DNA from: Fimbriimonadales bacterium
GTDB taxonomy: Bacteria > Armatimonadota > Fimbriimonadia > Fimbriimonadales > GBS-DC
NCBI GenBank assembly: GCA_026003075.1
Contig: BPGO01000007.1
Span: 1-64,000, forward strand
DNA length: 64,000 nucleotides
Direction of reading: 5' to 3'
Shown here: positions 21,121 through 30,326 of the stretch, one piece after another
How the letters are laid out: the number at the start of each line of letters is the position of its first letter
Numbering within the stretch: the stretch's first letter is position 1
Made by a program: the position numbers and the translations under genes
Notes under the pieces: model-generated
The model's input: the letters and a program-made list of their open reading frames with translations, nothing else
The model's database searches: none
Told to the model about the DNA's origin: nothing

Positions 21121-23594
21121 CGTCCTCCCTCCAGCCGTTCCAACTCTTGGCGGATATCCTCATTCATCGGGAAGTTCTCGCGCATAATGCGCACCAACTC
21201 CAGCGCACGATAGCGCTGCCCCGCCAGCTCTAAATAGCGGGCGAGCTTTAGCCCCGTGGAGATGTCGTCGGGTACCGCTTTGTAGAGCGCTTGCAACGCT
21301 AAAATCGCATCCACCGTCGAGCCGTACTGCTCGGCATGCATCGCCCAAGTACGCAACAGGCTAATATCTTGCGGGTTCAGCCGAGCCAGTTGCGCGTAGA
21401 CACCCAGCATCTCCTGGTGGCGTCCGAGCGCGTTAAGCAGTCCCAGTTGCAAGTTCAACAGGGTCTGATTATCAGGTTGGCTCCGCAGGCGACGCTGAAC
21501 CAAGGCGAGCGCCTCCGCGGTTTTGCCCTCGCGCCGTAGGATCTCTACATAGGCTTTGAGGGGTTCCTGACCCGGCGTATCGCGCTGCGCCAGGGATTGC
21601 ACCAGAGCGCGGTATTGTGCTTCACGCCCCATCTCGCTTGCCAGTCGCTCTAACATCGGGTACAGGCTCAAATCGTCGGGGTTGAGGCGCAGCGCACCAA
21701 CCAGCGTCTCCCACGCAGCCTCTTTTTGACCCTGATTAATCTGAATCTGAGCGATATGAGACAGTGTCCAAGTATCTTTGGGGTCTAAAGTGCGCGCCTG
21801 CTGATACATTCGCAGCGCATCGTCGGGGCGTTTGAGCGTTTCGTAGATCACGCCCATAAGTCGGTACAGTTGCGGATTGTTCGGTTCGCGCTTAAGGGCG
21901 TCCTGAAAGAGCGCGACGGCTTCCTCGCCCTTGCCCGCTTGCAACATCTCACTCGCCAGAAACGGCAAGAAGCGATTGCCATGCCGTTGCGCCATCTGCT
22001 TCAGGTAGGCAATGAGCTCTTCGGTGCGTCCCTGCTCCCGATAGAGACTAAGCAAGTTAGAAAACGCCAGTGGGTTTGGCGTCTCGGTGAGCGTCATGCG
22101 CCGATAAATCTCTACGGCGAGTTCGGGTTGCCCCAGTTTCAAATACATGGCGGCTGCACCCAGCAGGGCAATCTCGTTGTTGGGGTCATATTCCAGCACT
22201 TTGCGATAGAGTTCCAGTGCTTGCGATGCGTCGTTGCGTTTTTCGGCGAGGCGCGCCTTGCCCAGCAACGCGAAGACCTCGCTTGGCGACTGCTGCAGCA
22301 GCTGGTCGAAAAGTTGCGCGGCTTCCTCGTCGCGCCCTTGCCGCGCGAGGAATTGAGCATACTCGCGTATGAACTCGGTCTGATTGGGAAACTTTTGACG
22401 CAGGGTTTTGTACTCCTCTTCTGCCAGTCGGGGTTGTTTGTTGCGCTCATAGATCCGCGCCAGTTGCAGAATCGGGCGCGGGTCGTCGGGCAGGTTGTTC
22501 GCCCAGTTGCGCAGGAAAGGCGTGATCTCCTCTTCCGCCTCCTGCGCCAGCAATACCTGCAGCTGTCCCTCGTAGGCGCGGGCATTCTTCGGCATCAGTT
22601 TCAGAACCTGCGCGAACTGCTCACGCGCTTTGCCGTACTGCTTCAGGTTCAAATTGCAGTGTCCGATTTCCGTCAAAATCTCCAGATAGAGCGGGTCGCT
22701 GGGTGAAGTCAGGTCCAGTGCTGCCCCCAGATGCCCAAGGGCTTCGCGGTAGCGCTCTTTTCGCATCAAGATCAAGCCTGCACCGATATGGGCATCGGGA
22801 TTGCGTGGGTAGACCTTCGTGATATGTTGGAAATCGGCGAGTGCTGCGTCCAGGTTGCCCGTACGCTGATACAGATAGGCGCGTTTGAGGCGGGTGGGCA
22901 AATCGTCGGGTTCGCGCTTGATCGACTCGCTGTAGGCGCGGATGGCGTGTTCGGGCATGCCACGCGCTTCGTAGGTCATCCCCAACGATTTCCAGCCTGT
23001 GGTGTAGTCGGGCTTGAGTTCCACTGTGCGCTTGAGGTGCGTTTCCGCCTCAGTGTAGCGACGGAGCTGATACGCGGCGATGCCCAGATTGTAGTGGATG
23101 CGAAAGTCGTTTGGGCGGGTCTTGAGGGCTTGTTGGAACTTCTCGTAGGCGACGCCCCATTCGCCTTGCAGGGAGGCGAGCGCACCCTCCAGCACGGGCA
23201 ACTCTGGCTCTTTCGGGAAACGGTCGCGCAGCATGCGCAGGTAGCCGCGCGCATCGTCGAGTTTGCCTATGTCTAAGCACAAGCGGGCAAGTTCCACCAA
23301 CGGTTTGGGGTCTTTGGGGTTCAGTTCCGCTGCACGGCGCAGGTGCATAAGGGCTTTCTCATTCTGGTTTTGCAGGCGATAGACCAGCCCCAGGTTCAGG
23401 TGCGCCGGGGCGAAGGTAGGCTGTTTTTGGATGATCGCACGGAACAGTGGCTCTGCCTCGCGGAGTTTGCCCTGCGCTGCCAGCCGCACCGCCCGCTCGA
23501 AGCGCTGTTGCAACTCTTTGGGAAGCGTCGCCTGCGCCAACAAACTCGCCGTCAATAGCCCCAAGCCAATCGTCAGCCAACTGCGTAGTCGCAT
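21117..23594 (-). CDS. secreted multi-TPR protein
   Basis: 825 residues: signal peptide (LTIGLGLLTASLLAQ) then about 20 tetratricopeptide repeats spanning nearly the whole chain, for example HLNLGLVYRLQNQNEKALMHLRRAAELNPKDP. Likely a periplasmic or outer-membrane scaffold for protein complexes; partners unknown. The ATG lies 8 bases after a GG-TATACT box, so the message should be leaderless. The DUF2993 gene follows with a 4-base overlap. The promoter is back to back with the tRNA-Ser promoter. Confidence 0.9.
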   Translation of the reverse strand: MRLRSWLTIGLGLLTASLLAQATLPKELQQRFERAVRLAAQGKLREAEPLFRAIIQKQPTFAPAHLNLGLVYRLQNQNEKALMHLRRAAELNPKDPKPLVELARLCLDIGKLDDARGYLRMLRDRFPKEPELPVLEGALASLQGEWGVAYEKFQQALKTRPNDFRIHYNLGIAAYQLRRYTEAETHLKRTVELKPDYTTGWKSLGMTYEARGMPEHAIRAYSESIKREPDDLPTRLKRAYLYQRTGNLDAALADFQHITKVYPRNPDAHIGAGLILMRKERYREALGHLGAALDLTSPSDPLYLEILTEIGHCNLNLKQYGKAREQFAQVLKLMPKNARAYEGQLQVLLAQEAEEEITPFLRNWANNLPDDPRPILQLARIYERNKQPRLAEEEYKTLRQKFPNQTEFIREYAQFLARQGRDEEAAQLFDQLLQQSPSEVFALLGKARLAEKRNDASQALELYRKVLEYDPNNEIALLGAAAMYLKLGQPELAVEIYRRMTLTETPNPLAFSNLLSLYREQGRTEELIAYLKQMAQRHGNRFLPFLASEMLQAGKGEEAVALFQDALKREPNNPQLYRLMGVIYETLKRPDDALRMYQQARTLDPKDTWTLSHIAQIQINQGQKEAAWETLVGALRLNPDDLSLYPMLERLASEMGREAQYRALVQSLAQRDTPGQEPLKAYVEILRREGKTAEALALVQRRLRSQPDNQTLLNLQLGLLNALGRHQEMLGVYAQLARLNPQDISLLRTWAMHAEQYGSTVDAILALQALYKAVPDDISTGLKLARYLELAGQRYRALELVRIMRENFPMNEDIRQELERLEGGR

Positions 23595-23602
23595 CGAGGG
23601 GG

Positions 23603-23608
23603 AGTATA
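23603..23608 (-). promoter_or_regulatory. -10 box for leaderless TPR gene
   Basis: GGG-TATACT, 8 bases, then ATG on the minus strand. Confidence 0.55.
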
Positions 23609-23622
23609 CCCGCTGGGAGCCC

Positions 23623-23651
23623 TTGACAGCGCCTTGAGCATATGGTATAAT
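23623..23651 (+). promoter_or_regulatory. sigma-70 promoter of tRNA-Ser
   Basis: Consensus TTGACA (23623-23628), 17-base spacer, consensus TATAAT (23646-23651), 14 bases before the mature 5' end. It is the best vegetative promoter in the window and shows the housekeeping sigma recognises standard boxes. Confidence 0.9.
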
Positions 23652-23665
23652 ACTTACTGCGAGGC

Positions 23666-23761
23666 GGAGGGTTGCCTGAGTGGTCGAAAGGGGCCGCCTG
23701 CTAAGCGGTTGTAGGGAGGTTATGCTCCCTACCCTGGGTTCGAATCCCAGACCCTCCGCCA
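23666..23761 (+). tRNA. tRNA-Ser(GCU)
   Basis: Class II tRNA of 96 bases. The acceptor GGAGGGT pairs with ACCCTCC, followed by discriminator G and an encoded CCA. The anticodon loop CTGCTAA carries GCU (23700-23702), reading AGC and AGU. A long variable arm (TAGGGAGGTTATGCTCCCTA) forms its own stem, and the T loop TTCGAAT is standard. A run of eight T follows directly. Confidence 0.97.
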
Positions 23762-23771
23762 GTTTTTTTTG
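23762..23771 (+). terminator. T-run after tRNA-Ser
   Basis: Eight consecutive T immediately after the encoded CCA; with the acceptor/T-arm structure upstream this probably ends tRNA transcription. Confidence 0.45.
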
Positions 23772-23780
23772 ACGGATACA

Positions 23781-25160
23781 ATGAGAGACTCCGCGCGCTA
23801 CGCCTGGTGGCTGTTGATTTTCCTCTTTACTCTCCTAATCGCAGGCAACACTTTCCTTTTTTGGACACTATTTAAGAACCCCACTTCGCAAAGTTTGAGC
23901 GCAGGCGACCCGCGCATGGGCATCGAGTTCCAAGTTCGCTATGTATTTGCGTTGGAACGGTTTGGCATGGGTAAGGAGTTGACTGATCAGGCAATCACCG
24001 AAGCGGTAAAGGCTTTCGATGAGTCGTTTGCGCCTTATGAAGCGGCGCTCTATCGTGCCACTTTGGAAACAGTCTTCGGCTTCGGCGACCCGAAAAAGAC
24101 CCTCAGCACCTTGCCCGACTTGCCCTCGGAGAACTTGACGCCTCCCCAACGCCGCTGGTATGCGAGCCTCTGGCAAGAAGCTTTCAGCAAACCGATTACG
24201 CCAAAGCAGGTTCCTGCGCTCATCGAGTCGCTGGAAAGCGTCCCCTACCCCTTCGAGAGCCAATTGCTTGAGTTGGCGCTCTATCAACGCGCTGGCGACC
24301 AAGTACGGGCGAACGTGCTGCGCGAATCGCTAAGGCGCCAGGCAGGATGGTCTTTGGTCGTGCTGGGCGCCGTTATCAGCACAGTCGGCTTTGCAGGGCT
24401 TGTGGGTGTCGTTTTGCTATTTATGTATCGGATTAAGTTAATAAGTTTCCCAAAACTGCCTCGTCGTCCTGCACCCGACGAATCGCCATTTGTGTACGAC
24501 CCTCTGCTGTGGGCATTGGTGATATTTTTGCTGGTGCTCCTCAACGCCCCCGCAGTCGCTCACACACTGGAGGAGATGTTCCATGCGGACGCTTCCAATG
24601 TGATGTATCTGCTGACAGTGTTGTTAACGCTGATGTACTTGGCGTCGCTTCGGGAGCAGCCGGGCGCACTGGGGCAGATACGCTGGTTCCCAGGGAGTTG
24701 GTGGAAGCAGTTGGGCGCAGCGCTATGGGGCTACGCGGTGTATGTGCCATTTCTGGGCGCGTTGATGGTGCTCACGCTGCTCATCGCTCCTGCGCTGCCG
24801 GGCGAGCAAACCAACCCGATTAGCGAGCGCGTCGCGGAGAGTCAAACAACGCTCCGGTGGTTATGGACCTTCGTGCAGGCGGCGGTGCTGGCGCCAATTG
24901 TGGAGGAGTTTGTGTTTCGCGGCGTGCTGTTCCAAGTGCTTTGGCAACGCACGGGACGGGTGTGGCTGAGCGCGTTCGTGAGTGGCTATCTGTTTGCCGT
25001 CATTCACCCCCAGTTCCTGGGGGGCATCTTCCCGATTACGGTGCTGGGCACGATCCTCGCGTTGGTGTATGCCCATACACGCTCCCTGCTCCCATGCATG
25101 CTCATCCACGCACTCAACAACGGTCTGATAACGCTCTTGCTGTGGAGTGTGGCGGGTTAG
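23781..25160 (+). CDS. CPBP-family intramembrane metalloprotease
   Basis: About 460 residues with one N-terminal helix, a soluble region of about 170 residues (extracytoplasmic by topology), then seven or more helices. The CPBP/Abi signature is complete: EEFVFRGVLFQVLWQR (motif 1, EExxxR), FAVIHPQ (motif 2, His) and HALNNG (motif 3, HxxxN). These enzymes process CaaX-type or membrane substrates; some act in bacteriocin immunity. ATG 23781 is preferred over a TTG at 23769 in the tRNA terminator. The soluble insert is unusual for the family. Confidence 0.88.
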   Translation: MRDSARYAWWLLIFLFTLLIAGNTFLFWTLFKNPTSQSLSAGDPRMGIEFQVRYVFALERFGMGKELTDQAITEAVKAFDESFAPYEAALYRATLETVFGFGDPKKTLSTLPDLPSENLTPPQRRWYASLWQEAFSKPITPKQVPALIESLESVPYPFESQLLELALYQRAGDQVRANVLRESLRRQAGWSLVVLGAVISTVGFAGLVGVVLLFMYRIKLISFPKLPRRPAPDESPFVYDPLLWALVIFLLVLLNAPAVAHTLEEMFHADASNVMYLLTVLLTLMYLASLREQPGALGQIRWFPGSWWKQLGAALWGYAVYVPFLGALMVLTLLIAPALPGEQTNPISERVAESQTTLRWLWTFVQAAVLAPIVEEFVFRGVLFQVLWQRTGRVWLSAFVSGYLFAVIHPQFLGGIFPITVLGTILALVYAHTRSLLPCMLIHALNNGLITLLLWSVAG

Positions 25161-25182
25161 TTTCGAGGGTTCACTGTGGCGC

Positions 25183-26184
25183 TTAGCGGTTCATCGACTT
25201 TGCGATTCGTTCGATTTCAGATTGGGGCAGGTTTCCCACTATGCCGAACCGATAGTCGCCGTCTTGCCAGAAATAGACATTAAGGCGTTCGGGGCGTCGG
25301 TCAGGGCGCGGGAACTCGGCGTTGCCCTTGCGTTGCGATTGGAACACACTGAACCGCGCGCCCGACATTCGGTAGTGCAGAATTACGACGGGGGTATTCT
25401 CAGGCGGTCGGCGTCGCACCAGCACCCGCTCCAGCGTGGCGCCTTGTGGTAGATAACTCGGCGTGCGGATCGGAAATGAAACTTCGCGTTGCGCCTCTTC
25501 GACCGTTTTGTATTCGCCGCCGAGCGGACGCACAACGATTCCCGCAGGCACGGTAAACAGATCAGGCGTCAAGCGGGGGTTAAGTTCCAAGCGTGTGATT
25601 TCAGTGCGCAGCGCGGGCGTGTTCGGACGCATCGCCAAATCGCTCTTGAGGACTAAACCGGTCTCCTTATCGATCCAGAGCGACACCGAGGCAGGGAAGG
25701 GAGGGCGTTTTTCATCGGGGTGCGCGCGTGGCGGATAGGGACGCGCCAGCCGCAGGCGCAGCACAACACATTCGCGCCCCAAAAGCGTCGCCTCGGTGGG
25801 TGGGTCTGGCTGCAAAACGCCCGACTGGAGCAGTTCCACCGCTTTTTGCAAGAGTTGTGCGACTTGGAGAGGCATCGGGGGCAACTCGAACGCCTCTTTT
25901 TGTTCCGGGCGGAGTGCGACCCAGCGTCCGCCGCGGAAAATCAGTACCTCGCCGCGTCGCGCAGGCGGTGCGAGGATCTCGATGCGTTCCGCGCGCATGC
26001 CCTGACGCCAGAACCGTTCCTCGATGCGTTGGGTGGAGCGTCCCAACCGAATCTCGGTAATCCGCACGCCTGCCACTGCGAGGCTACTTTCTGCCTGCTG
26101 AGCGCGCTGGAGCCATTGGAGAGGACGCTCTTGCGCCCCACCGAAAGCCCACAAAAACAAGCCACTCAGCACGAGAACCCTCAT
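25183..26184 (-). CDS. secreted LolA/RseB-like sigma-regulatory protein with DUF4367-like C terminus
   Basis: 333 residues: signal peptide (VLVLSGLFLWAFGGAQ), then an RseB/LolA-like half-barrel (ITEIRLGRSTQRIEERFWRQG, LRTEITRLELNPRLTPDLFTVP), then a C-terminal segment (FPIRTPSYLPQGATLERVLV ... FGIVGNLPQSEIERIAKS) of the DUF4367 type. In E. coli RseB guards the anti-sigma factor and senses envelope stress. The gene is third in an ECF sigma/anti-sigma operon, each pair overlapping by 4 bases, so a sensor role for this pair is a reasonable inference. Confidence 0.78.
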   Translation of the reverse strand: MRVLVLSGLFLWAFGGAQERPLQWLQRAQQAESSLAVAGVRITEIRLGRSTQRIEERFWRQGMRAERIEILAPPARRGEVLIFRGGRWVALRPEQKEAFELPPMPLQVAQLLQKAVELLQSGVLQPDPPTEATLLGRECVVLRLRLARPYPPRAHPDEKRPPFPASVSLWIDKETGLVLKSDLAMRPNTPALRTEITRLELNPRLTPDLFTVPAGIVVRPLGGEYKTVEEAQREVSFPIRTPSYLPQGATLERVLVRRRPPENTPVVILHYRMSGARFSVFQSQRKGNAEFPRPDRRPERLNVYFWQDGDYRFGIVGNLPQSEIERIAKSMNR

Positions 26185-26639
26185 CGCGTGTACCCCGTCT
26201 TAATGAAGTAGCTGACCGTTGGCGACCAGTCGGCCACCTCCAACTGTTCGTGTATCTCCACCCAGCTTTCCTCAGCGGGTGAGGGCTTTGTGGCGACTCC
26301 CGTGCGCTCTTCGTTGGAACTCATCGACAGCCAGCCCCACCACATAGCTGCAGCGACCAGCCCCAGCGCAGGCGCTAACGCCACACGCTTCCACCATGCT
26401 GGGATGGCTCTTGTTTGGGACCGCTCCTGCAAGCGGGTGCGTACCTGCTGCACCACATGCTCAGGCGCACGACGACGCGGCAGCGCATGCAACGTCCGAT
26501 AGGTCGTCAGAACGGTATCTCGCTGACGCTGGCAACGCGCACACACCTGCAGGTGCGCGTACAGTTCCTGCCGCTGCGCCGCGCTTAGCCGCCCCTCCAG
26601 GTCGTCCCACAGCCAGCGCTCATAATGAGTGCATTTCAT
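26181..26639 (-). CDS. zinc-finger anti-sigma factor
   Basis: 152 residues. Cytoplasmic ZAS domain with HLQVCARC (His-x3-Cys-x2-Cys), then one membrane helix (LAPALGLVAAAMWWGWL) and a short periplasmic tail ending WSPTVSYFIKTGYTR. It should hold the ECF sigma factor encoded just upstream inactive at the membrane. It overlaps both neighbours by 4 bases. Confidence 0.9.
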   Translation of the reverse strand: MKCTHYERWLWDDLEGRLSAAQRQELYAHLQVCARCQRQRDTVLTTYRTLHALPRRRAPEHVVQQVRTRLQERSQTRAIPAWWKRVALAPALGLVAAAMWWGWLSMSSNEERTGVATKPSPAEESWVEIHEQLEVADWSPTVSYFIKTGYTR

Positions 26640-27274
26640 ATCGATTCACCTCTTAAGTATTTGTCTACTTGTTTCTGGATCTGTCCCCGCGCGTGGTTCA
26701 GGCGCGATTTTACGGTGCCGATGGGTATCTTTAGTACACGCGCAATCTCTTCGTAAGAAAGGTTTTCCACATCATAGAGCAACAACACGGTTCGCAATTT
26801 AGGCGAGAGCATGCTAATTGCCTGTTCCACGACTTGCTGCAACTCGCGGCTCAGCGCGGCGTCCAGTGGGTCGGGCGTCTGTGTGTCGGGCAGCTCCCAT
26901 TCACTGGGTTCGCCGTCCTCGTCCTCAGCGGCGTGGTAGGAGACGGTTTGCACGCGCCGCGCTCGCTTACGCTGGTGGTCGATACACAGGTTCGTCGCGA
27001 TGCGATAGAGCCATGTACTGAGGCTGGCGCGTCCATCGAAGTTGGGCAGCCCCTGATAGGCGCGCAGGAAGACCTCCTGAAGCAGATCTTCCGCATCCGT
27101 GGGATTGCCCACCAAGCGCACGATGTAGTTATATAGTCGATCGGCGTACAGATTCATAATCTGTTCAAACGCCGCTTCATCCCGCGCCTGTGCGCGCTCG
27201 ATCAGAACTGCTTCGGCGGATAAGGCGTCCACTTCGATGTGTCTCCCAATAGAGGATACCATGTCGCTGACCAT
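26636..27274 (-). CDS. ECF-family RNA polymerase sigma factor
   Basis: 212 residues. Region 2: AAFEQIMNLYADRLYNYIVRL, DAEDLLQEVFLRAYQGL, STWLYRIATNLCIDHQRK. Region 4: LSPKLRTVLLLYDVENLSYEEIARVLKIPIGTVKSRLNHARGQI. An acidic linker of about 45 residues separates them. Sigma-E/RpoE-like group by sequence appearance. The start could also be the ATG at 27260-27262. First gene of a three-gene operon with its anti-sigma and an RseB-like protein; such operons usually autoregulate. Confidence 0.93.
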   Translation of the reverse strand: MVSDMVSSIGRHIEVDALSAEAVLIERAQARDEAAFEQIMNLYADRLYNYIVRLVGNPTDAEDLLQEVFLRAYQGLPNFDGRASLSTWLYRIATNLCIDHQRKRARRVQTVSYHAAEDEDGEPSEWELPDTQTPDPLDAALSRELQQVVEQAISMLSPKLRTVLLLYDVENLSYEEIARVLKIPIGTVKSRLNHARGQIQKQVDKYLRGESI

Positions 27275-27445
27275 TCCAATTTAGATAGACGCACATAAAG
27301 GCAAAGGGTTCAGTGCGCACGGTGGCGGATGAACCGAAACTACTTTATTAGGGAAATTTCATAACATGCTTCTTTTGGCACGAAAGTTGCTGTTATTTCC
27401 TGCAGGTGCGCGTGTATTTGAGAATACACTCAAGGAGGAGAGGCT

Positions 27446-28516
27446 TTGTCGGCTATTCGCGTATTATTGGTGGAAGATGAAAGGTTGCTGGATCGTGTCG
27501 TATCGGACGCGCTGCGCACGCTGGGTCTGGCATGCGAGGTGGCACGCTCGGAGGCGGAGGCTGTCGAGCGTCTACAGCAACAGCGCTACAACCTGATGAT
27601 TTTAGACTTGCGCCTTCAGGGCGGGTCTGGCGTCAAGGTCTTAGAGCAAGCGCGTCTGCTCTATAACGATCTGCCTGTTATTTTAGTTACAGCCTATGCT
27701 ATCACCAACGAGGTTCAGGCGGCGCTGGCGTTGGGCGTCGATGCATTGCTCTACAAGCCGTTTGATATCGATACCCTACTGGCGACAGTACGTGCGTTGC
27801 TGAGTCGGCGCGCGCTATCGCCCCCGACTCATGCCGTGGTGCAGATGGCGGCGCCGAGCAGCCCCTCGAGGCGTCCAACGCGCGTTCTGCAAATCGGCGA
27901 TTGGGCGACCCTGAAAGGTCCTGATCTCTCGCTGGCGTGCCACGTGCATCAGATGGATGAACACTGGTTCAGCGTGGAAACCGAGCGCATCGAGTCGCCC
28001 ATTCCGACGCGCTGGCAGGTTGAGTGGACGGGTGCAGACGCTCTGTATCAATTCCCGACGCGCGTTATTCAGCATGTATCCCAAGCGCACTCCATGCTCT
28101 GGCTGCTGCGCCAGCCTGCCTCGATTCGCCGCGTGCAACGGCGCCGTTATCCGCGCGTGCCCGTGTCAGGGCGTGCCTTTGTGTCGCTTGCGGGACGGCT
28201 ACAACGGGCGACAGAAGCGCATTTGTTGAACCTCAGCGAGCGAGGGGTGTGTATTGTGCTGACCGAATCACCACAACGGGGGGCAGTTGCCCACTTAGAG
28301 GTGCATGCCGACACCGAACTCGGCGCGATCGAATTCCAAACCGAGGGCGTGGTACGCTCTGTGGTCGCTTTTGTGGATCGGGGACAGCCCCACTATCGCG
28401 TGGGGCTACAGGTGGAACGGCTGCCCCACCATGCGGTTCAACAGCTGCGCCAGGTTCGCCTCGCTCGCCTGACTGCCCCTACACCATCCGAAGATTCTGC
28501 GCTCCGCTCGGAATGA
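27446..28516 (+). CDS. response regulator fused to YcgR-like PilZ domain
   Basis: 356 residues from a TTG start with AAGGAGG at good spacing. Residues 1-120 are a receiver: acidic pair E10/D11, phosphoacceptor D54 (LMILDLRL), T82 and K104 (LLYKPF). Then a PilZN/YcgR-N-type beta domain (LQIGDWATLKGPDLSLACHV) and a PilZ domain with RRRYPR (RxxxR) and NLSERG (N/DxSxxG), the two c-di-GMP-binding motifs. YcgR slows flagellar rotation when bound to c-di-GMP. Its position just before flagellin suggests a motility brake controlled by both phosphorylation and c-di-GMP. Confidence 0.85.
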   Translation: MSAIRVLLVEDERLLDRVVSDALRTLGLACEVARSEAEAVERLQQQRYNLMILDLRLQGGSGVKVLEQARLLYNDLPVILVTAYAITNEVQAALALGVDALLYKPFDIDTLLATVRALLSRRALSPPTHAVVQMAAPSSPSRRPTRVLQIGDWATLKGPDLSLACHVHQMDEHWFSVETERIESPIPTRWQVEWTGADALYQFPTRVIQHVSQAHSMLWLLRQPASIRRVQRRRYPRVPVSGRAFVSLAGRLQRATEAHLLNLSERGVCIVLTESPQRGAVAHLEVHADTELGAIEFQTEGVVRSVVAFVDRGQPHYRVGLQVERLPHHAVQQLRQVRLARLTAPTPSEDSALRSE

Positions 28517-28752
28517 CTGTGGTGAGCGGCTGAGCCTCCCTGTCATTCCGAGCCTCTGCCGTGACGCTCTATTACCCCGTAATCTGCACAGGTACCTCGT
28601 ATTTCTACGATATTTTACATAACCTCGTAAATTTGCAGAGAGCGTTGGTTTAATTTTCGCCGACAATCCCCTCTGACGCGCACACCATGCCCGCGCCGAC
28701 GGAACGGCAAGGGCACGCGCGTGAAAAATCTCATATCAGGGAGGATGGAACG

Positions 28753-30240
28753 ATGAGTTTACGCATCAACACCAATATGTCAGCGCTGAACGCGCTGCGG
28801 AATGTGGAGCGTGCGTCCGACGGTTTCGGTCGCTCGATTGAAAAACTGGCTTCGGGTCTGCGCATCAACCGCAGTGCGGACGACCCAGCAGGCTTGATTC
28901 GCTCGGAAGACCTGCGCGCCCAGATTGCCGGCTTGGAACAAGCCATTGCCAACTCGCAAGACGCGACGAACCTCGTGAAAACCGCTGAAGGCGCCCTGGA
29001 AGAGGTGCATAACCTCCTGCGCAGCATGCGCCAACTGGCGGTCGCTTCAGGAAATACCGGTACCAACGACCTGACCGCGCTTCAAGCGAACCAGAACCAG
29101 ATTAACTCGGCAATTGAGAGCATTAACCGTATCGCGGCACAGACCCAGTTCGGCACGAAGAAGTTGCTCGATGGCACAGCAGGCGTCAGCGCAGTCGTGA
29201 CCGACTTCACGCGGGTCGGCGGCATGTTCTTCGGCGGCTCGGTGTTCGGAAGCGTCGGCGGCGCGGCGTCCCAAGAGTACGCCATCGGTACCGGAACCAT
29301 TACCATCGATGTAACCACCGCTGCTACCCGCGCCTCTATACAGGGTGACCGAGGCTATACTCCTGCAACGGCAATTATCCAGACCTCCGCTTCCGTCGTG
29401 ATCAACGGCGTGAGCTTCAGCACGCAGGCAGGAACAACCACCATTCAGAGCTTTGTCGACCAGATTAACTCGCAAAGCAGCGTGACGGGAGTGGTTGCTG
29501 AGTTAGTGAACAACGGAACCAACCTGAATGTGCGGCTGCGTGCGAAAGAGTACGGAGCAAACTTCTCAGTGACCGTGGACGACCAGCAGGCGATTCTGTT
29601 TACCGCCGCGACGACCTCCAGCGCCTCCGGAACGAATGCCGCGGCGACTGTGTCGGTGACGAACATCGACGGCGGCGTGGTCACCGTGCTGTTCACTGGC
29701 GGCAAAGCCGGCGGCGACTCCGGTCTGAAACTCACCGACGCCAAGGGCAATGTCATCCTGCTGAACGAGGCAGGCAACGATACCACGGCCGGCGATGGCG
29801 CCATCGGACGCACCAGCGCAGGGCAGTTGGAGTTCCAAATCGGCGCAAACGCAGGGCAGGTTGCCCGATTCTCGATCAACAACATGCGCGCTGATAAAAT
29901 CGGCACAGGCGTTGTTGCTGGCAAGAGCCTCAAAGACATCGATGTCACCAAGACCGGCGGCGCCGAAGAGGCTCTGAAGATCATCGACGCGGCGATTGCA
30001 CAGGTCTCCAAACTGCGCGGCGACATGGGCGCGTTCCAGAAGAACGTTCTCGAAAGTAATATGCGCTCGCTGTCCGTCGCGAAGGAGAACCTGACGGCGA
30101 CTGAATCGGCTATCCGCGACACGAACTTCGCTGAGGAAATTAGCCGCTTCACGAAGTTCCAGATCCTGCAGCAGGCGGGTATGTCTGTGCTGGGTCAGGC
30201 GAACTTCGCACCGCAGGGCGTACTGCAGCTCATCCGATAA
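28753..30240 (+). CDS. fliC: flagellin
   Basis: 495 residues. N-terminal D0/D1 (LRINTNMSALNALRNVERAS, SGLRINRSADDPAGL, RSMRQLAVASGNTGT) and C-terminal D1/D0 (MGAFQKNVLESNMRSL, ATESAIRDTNFAEEISRF, ILQQAGMSVLGQANFAPQGVLQLIR) are intact. The central part holds a flagellin-IN-like segment (VVINGVSFSTQAGTTTIQ) and a Gly/Thr-rich surface domain. RBS GGGAGG precedes ATG 28753. Upstream, GCCGACAA (28659-28666) is one base off the sigma-28 -10 element, but no TAAA -35 stands at 15 bases. A terminator follows. Confidence 0.97.
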   Translation: MSLRINTNMSALNALRNVERASDGFGRSIEKLASGLRINRSADDPAGLIRSEDLRAQIAGLEQAIANSQDATNLVKTAEGALEEVHNLLRSMRQLAVASGNTGTNDLTALQANQNQINSAIESINRIAAQTQFGTKKLLDGTAGVSAVVTDFTRVGGMFFGGSVFGSVGGAASQEYAIGTGTITIDVTTAATRASIQGDRGYTPATAIIQTSASVVINGVSFSTQAGTTTIQSFVDQINSQSSVTGVVAELVNNGTNLNVRLRAKEYGANFSVTVDDQQAILFTAATTSSASGTNAAATVSVTNIDGGVVTVLFTGGKAGGDSGLKLTDAKGNVILLNEAGNDTTAGDGAIGRTSAGQLEFQIGANAGQVARFSINNMRADKIGTGVVAGKSLKDIDVTKTGGAEEALKIIDAAIAQVSKLRGDMGAFQKNVLESNMRSLSVAKENLTATESAIRDTNFAEEISRFTKFQILQQAGMSVLGQANFAPQGVLQLIR

Positions 30241-30278
30241 GCGCGTTTCCAAAAGCGCGAATCGGGTACAATCAACAA

Positions 30279-30300
30279 GGGGGGCGCAAAGCCCCCCTTT
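30279..30300 (+). terminator. terminator of flagellin
   Basis: 7-bp stem GGGGGGC / GCCCCCC with a 5-base loop, followed by TTTG. A GG-TACAAT box (30265-30271 region) just before it could serve the next gene. Confidence 0.8.
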
Positions 30301-30326
30301 GTTTCGTAAACGAAGGAGGTAAGCAA

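Noticed and set aside
28640-28666. Sigma-28 promoter for flagellin
   Set aside because: GCCGACAA resembles the -10 element, but the nearest TAAA is 27 bases away and not 15. Kept only as a remark in the flagellin entry.
29445-30252. Minus-strand frames opposite flagellin
   Set aside because: Antisense shadows; flagellin is conserved over its full length.
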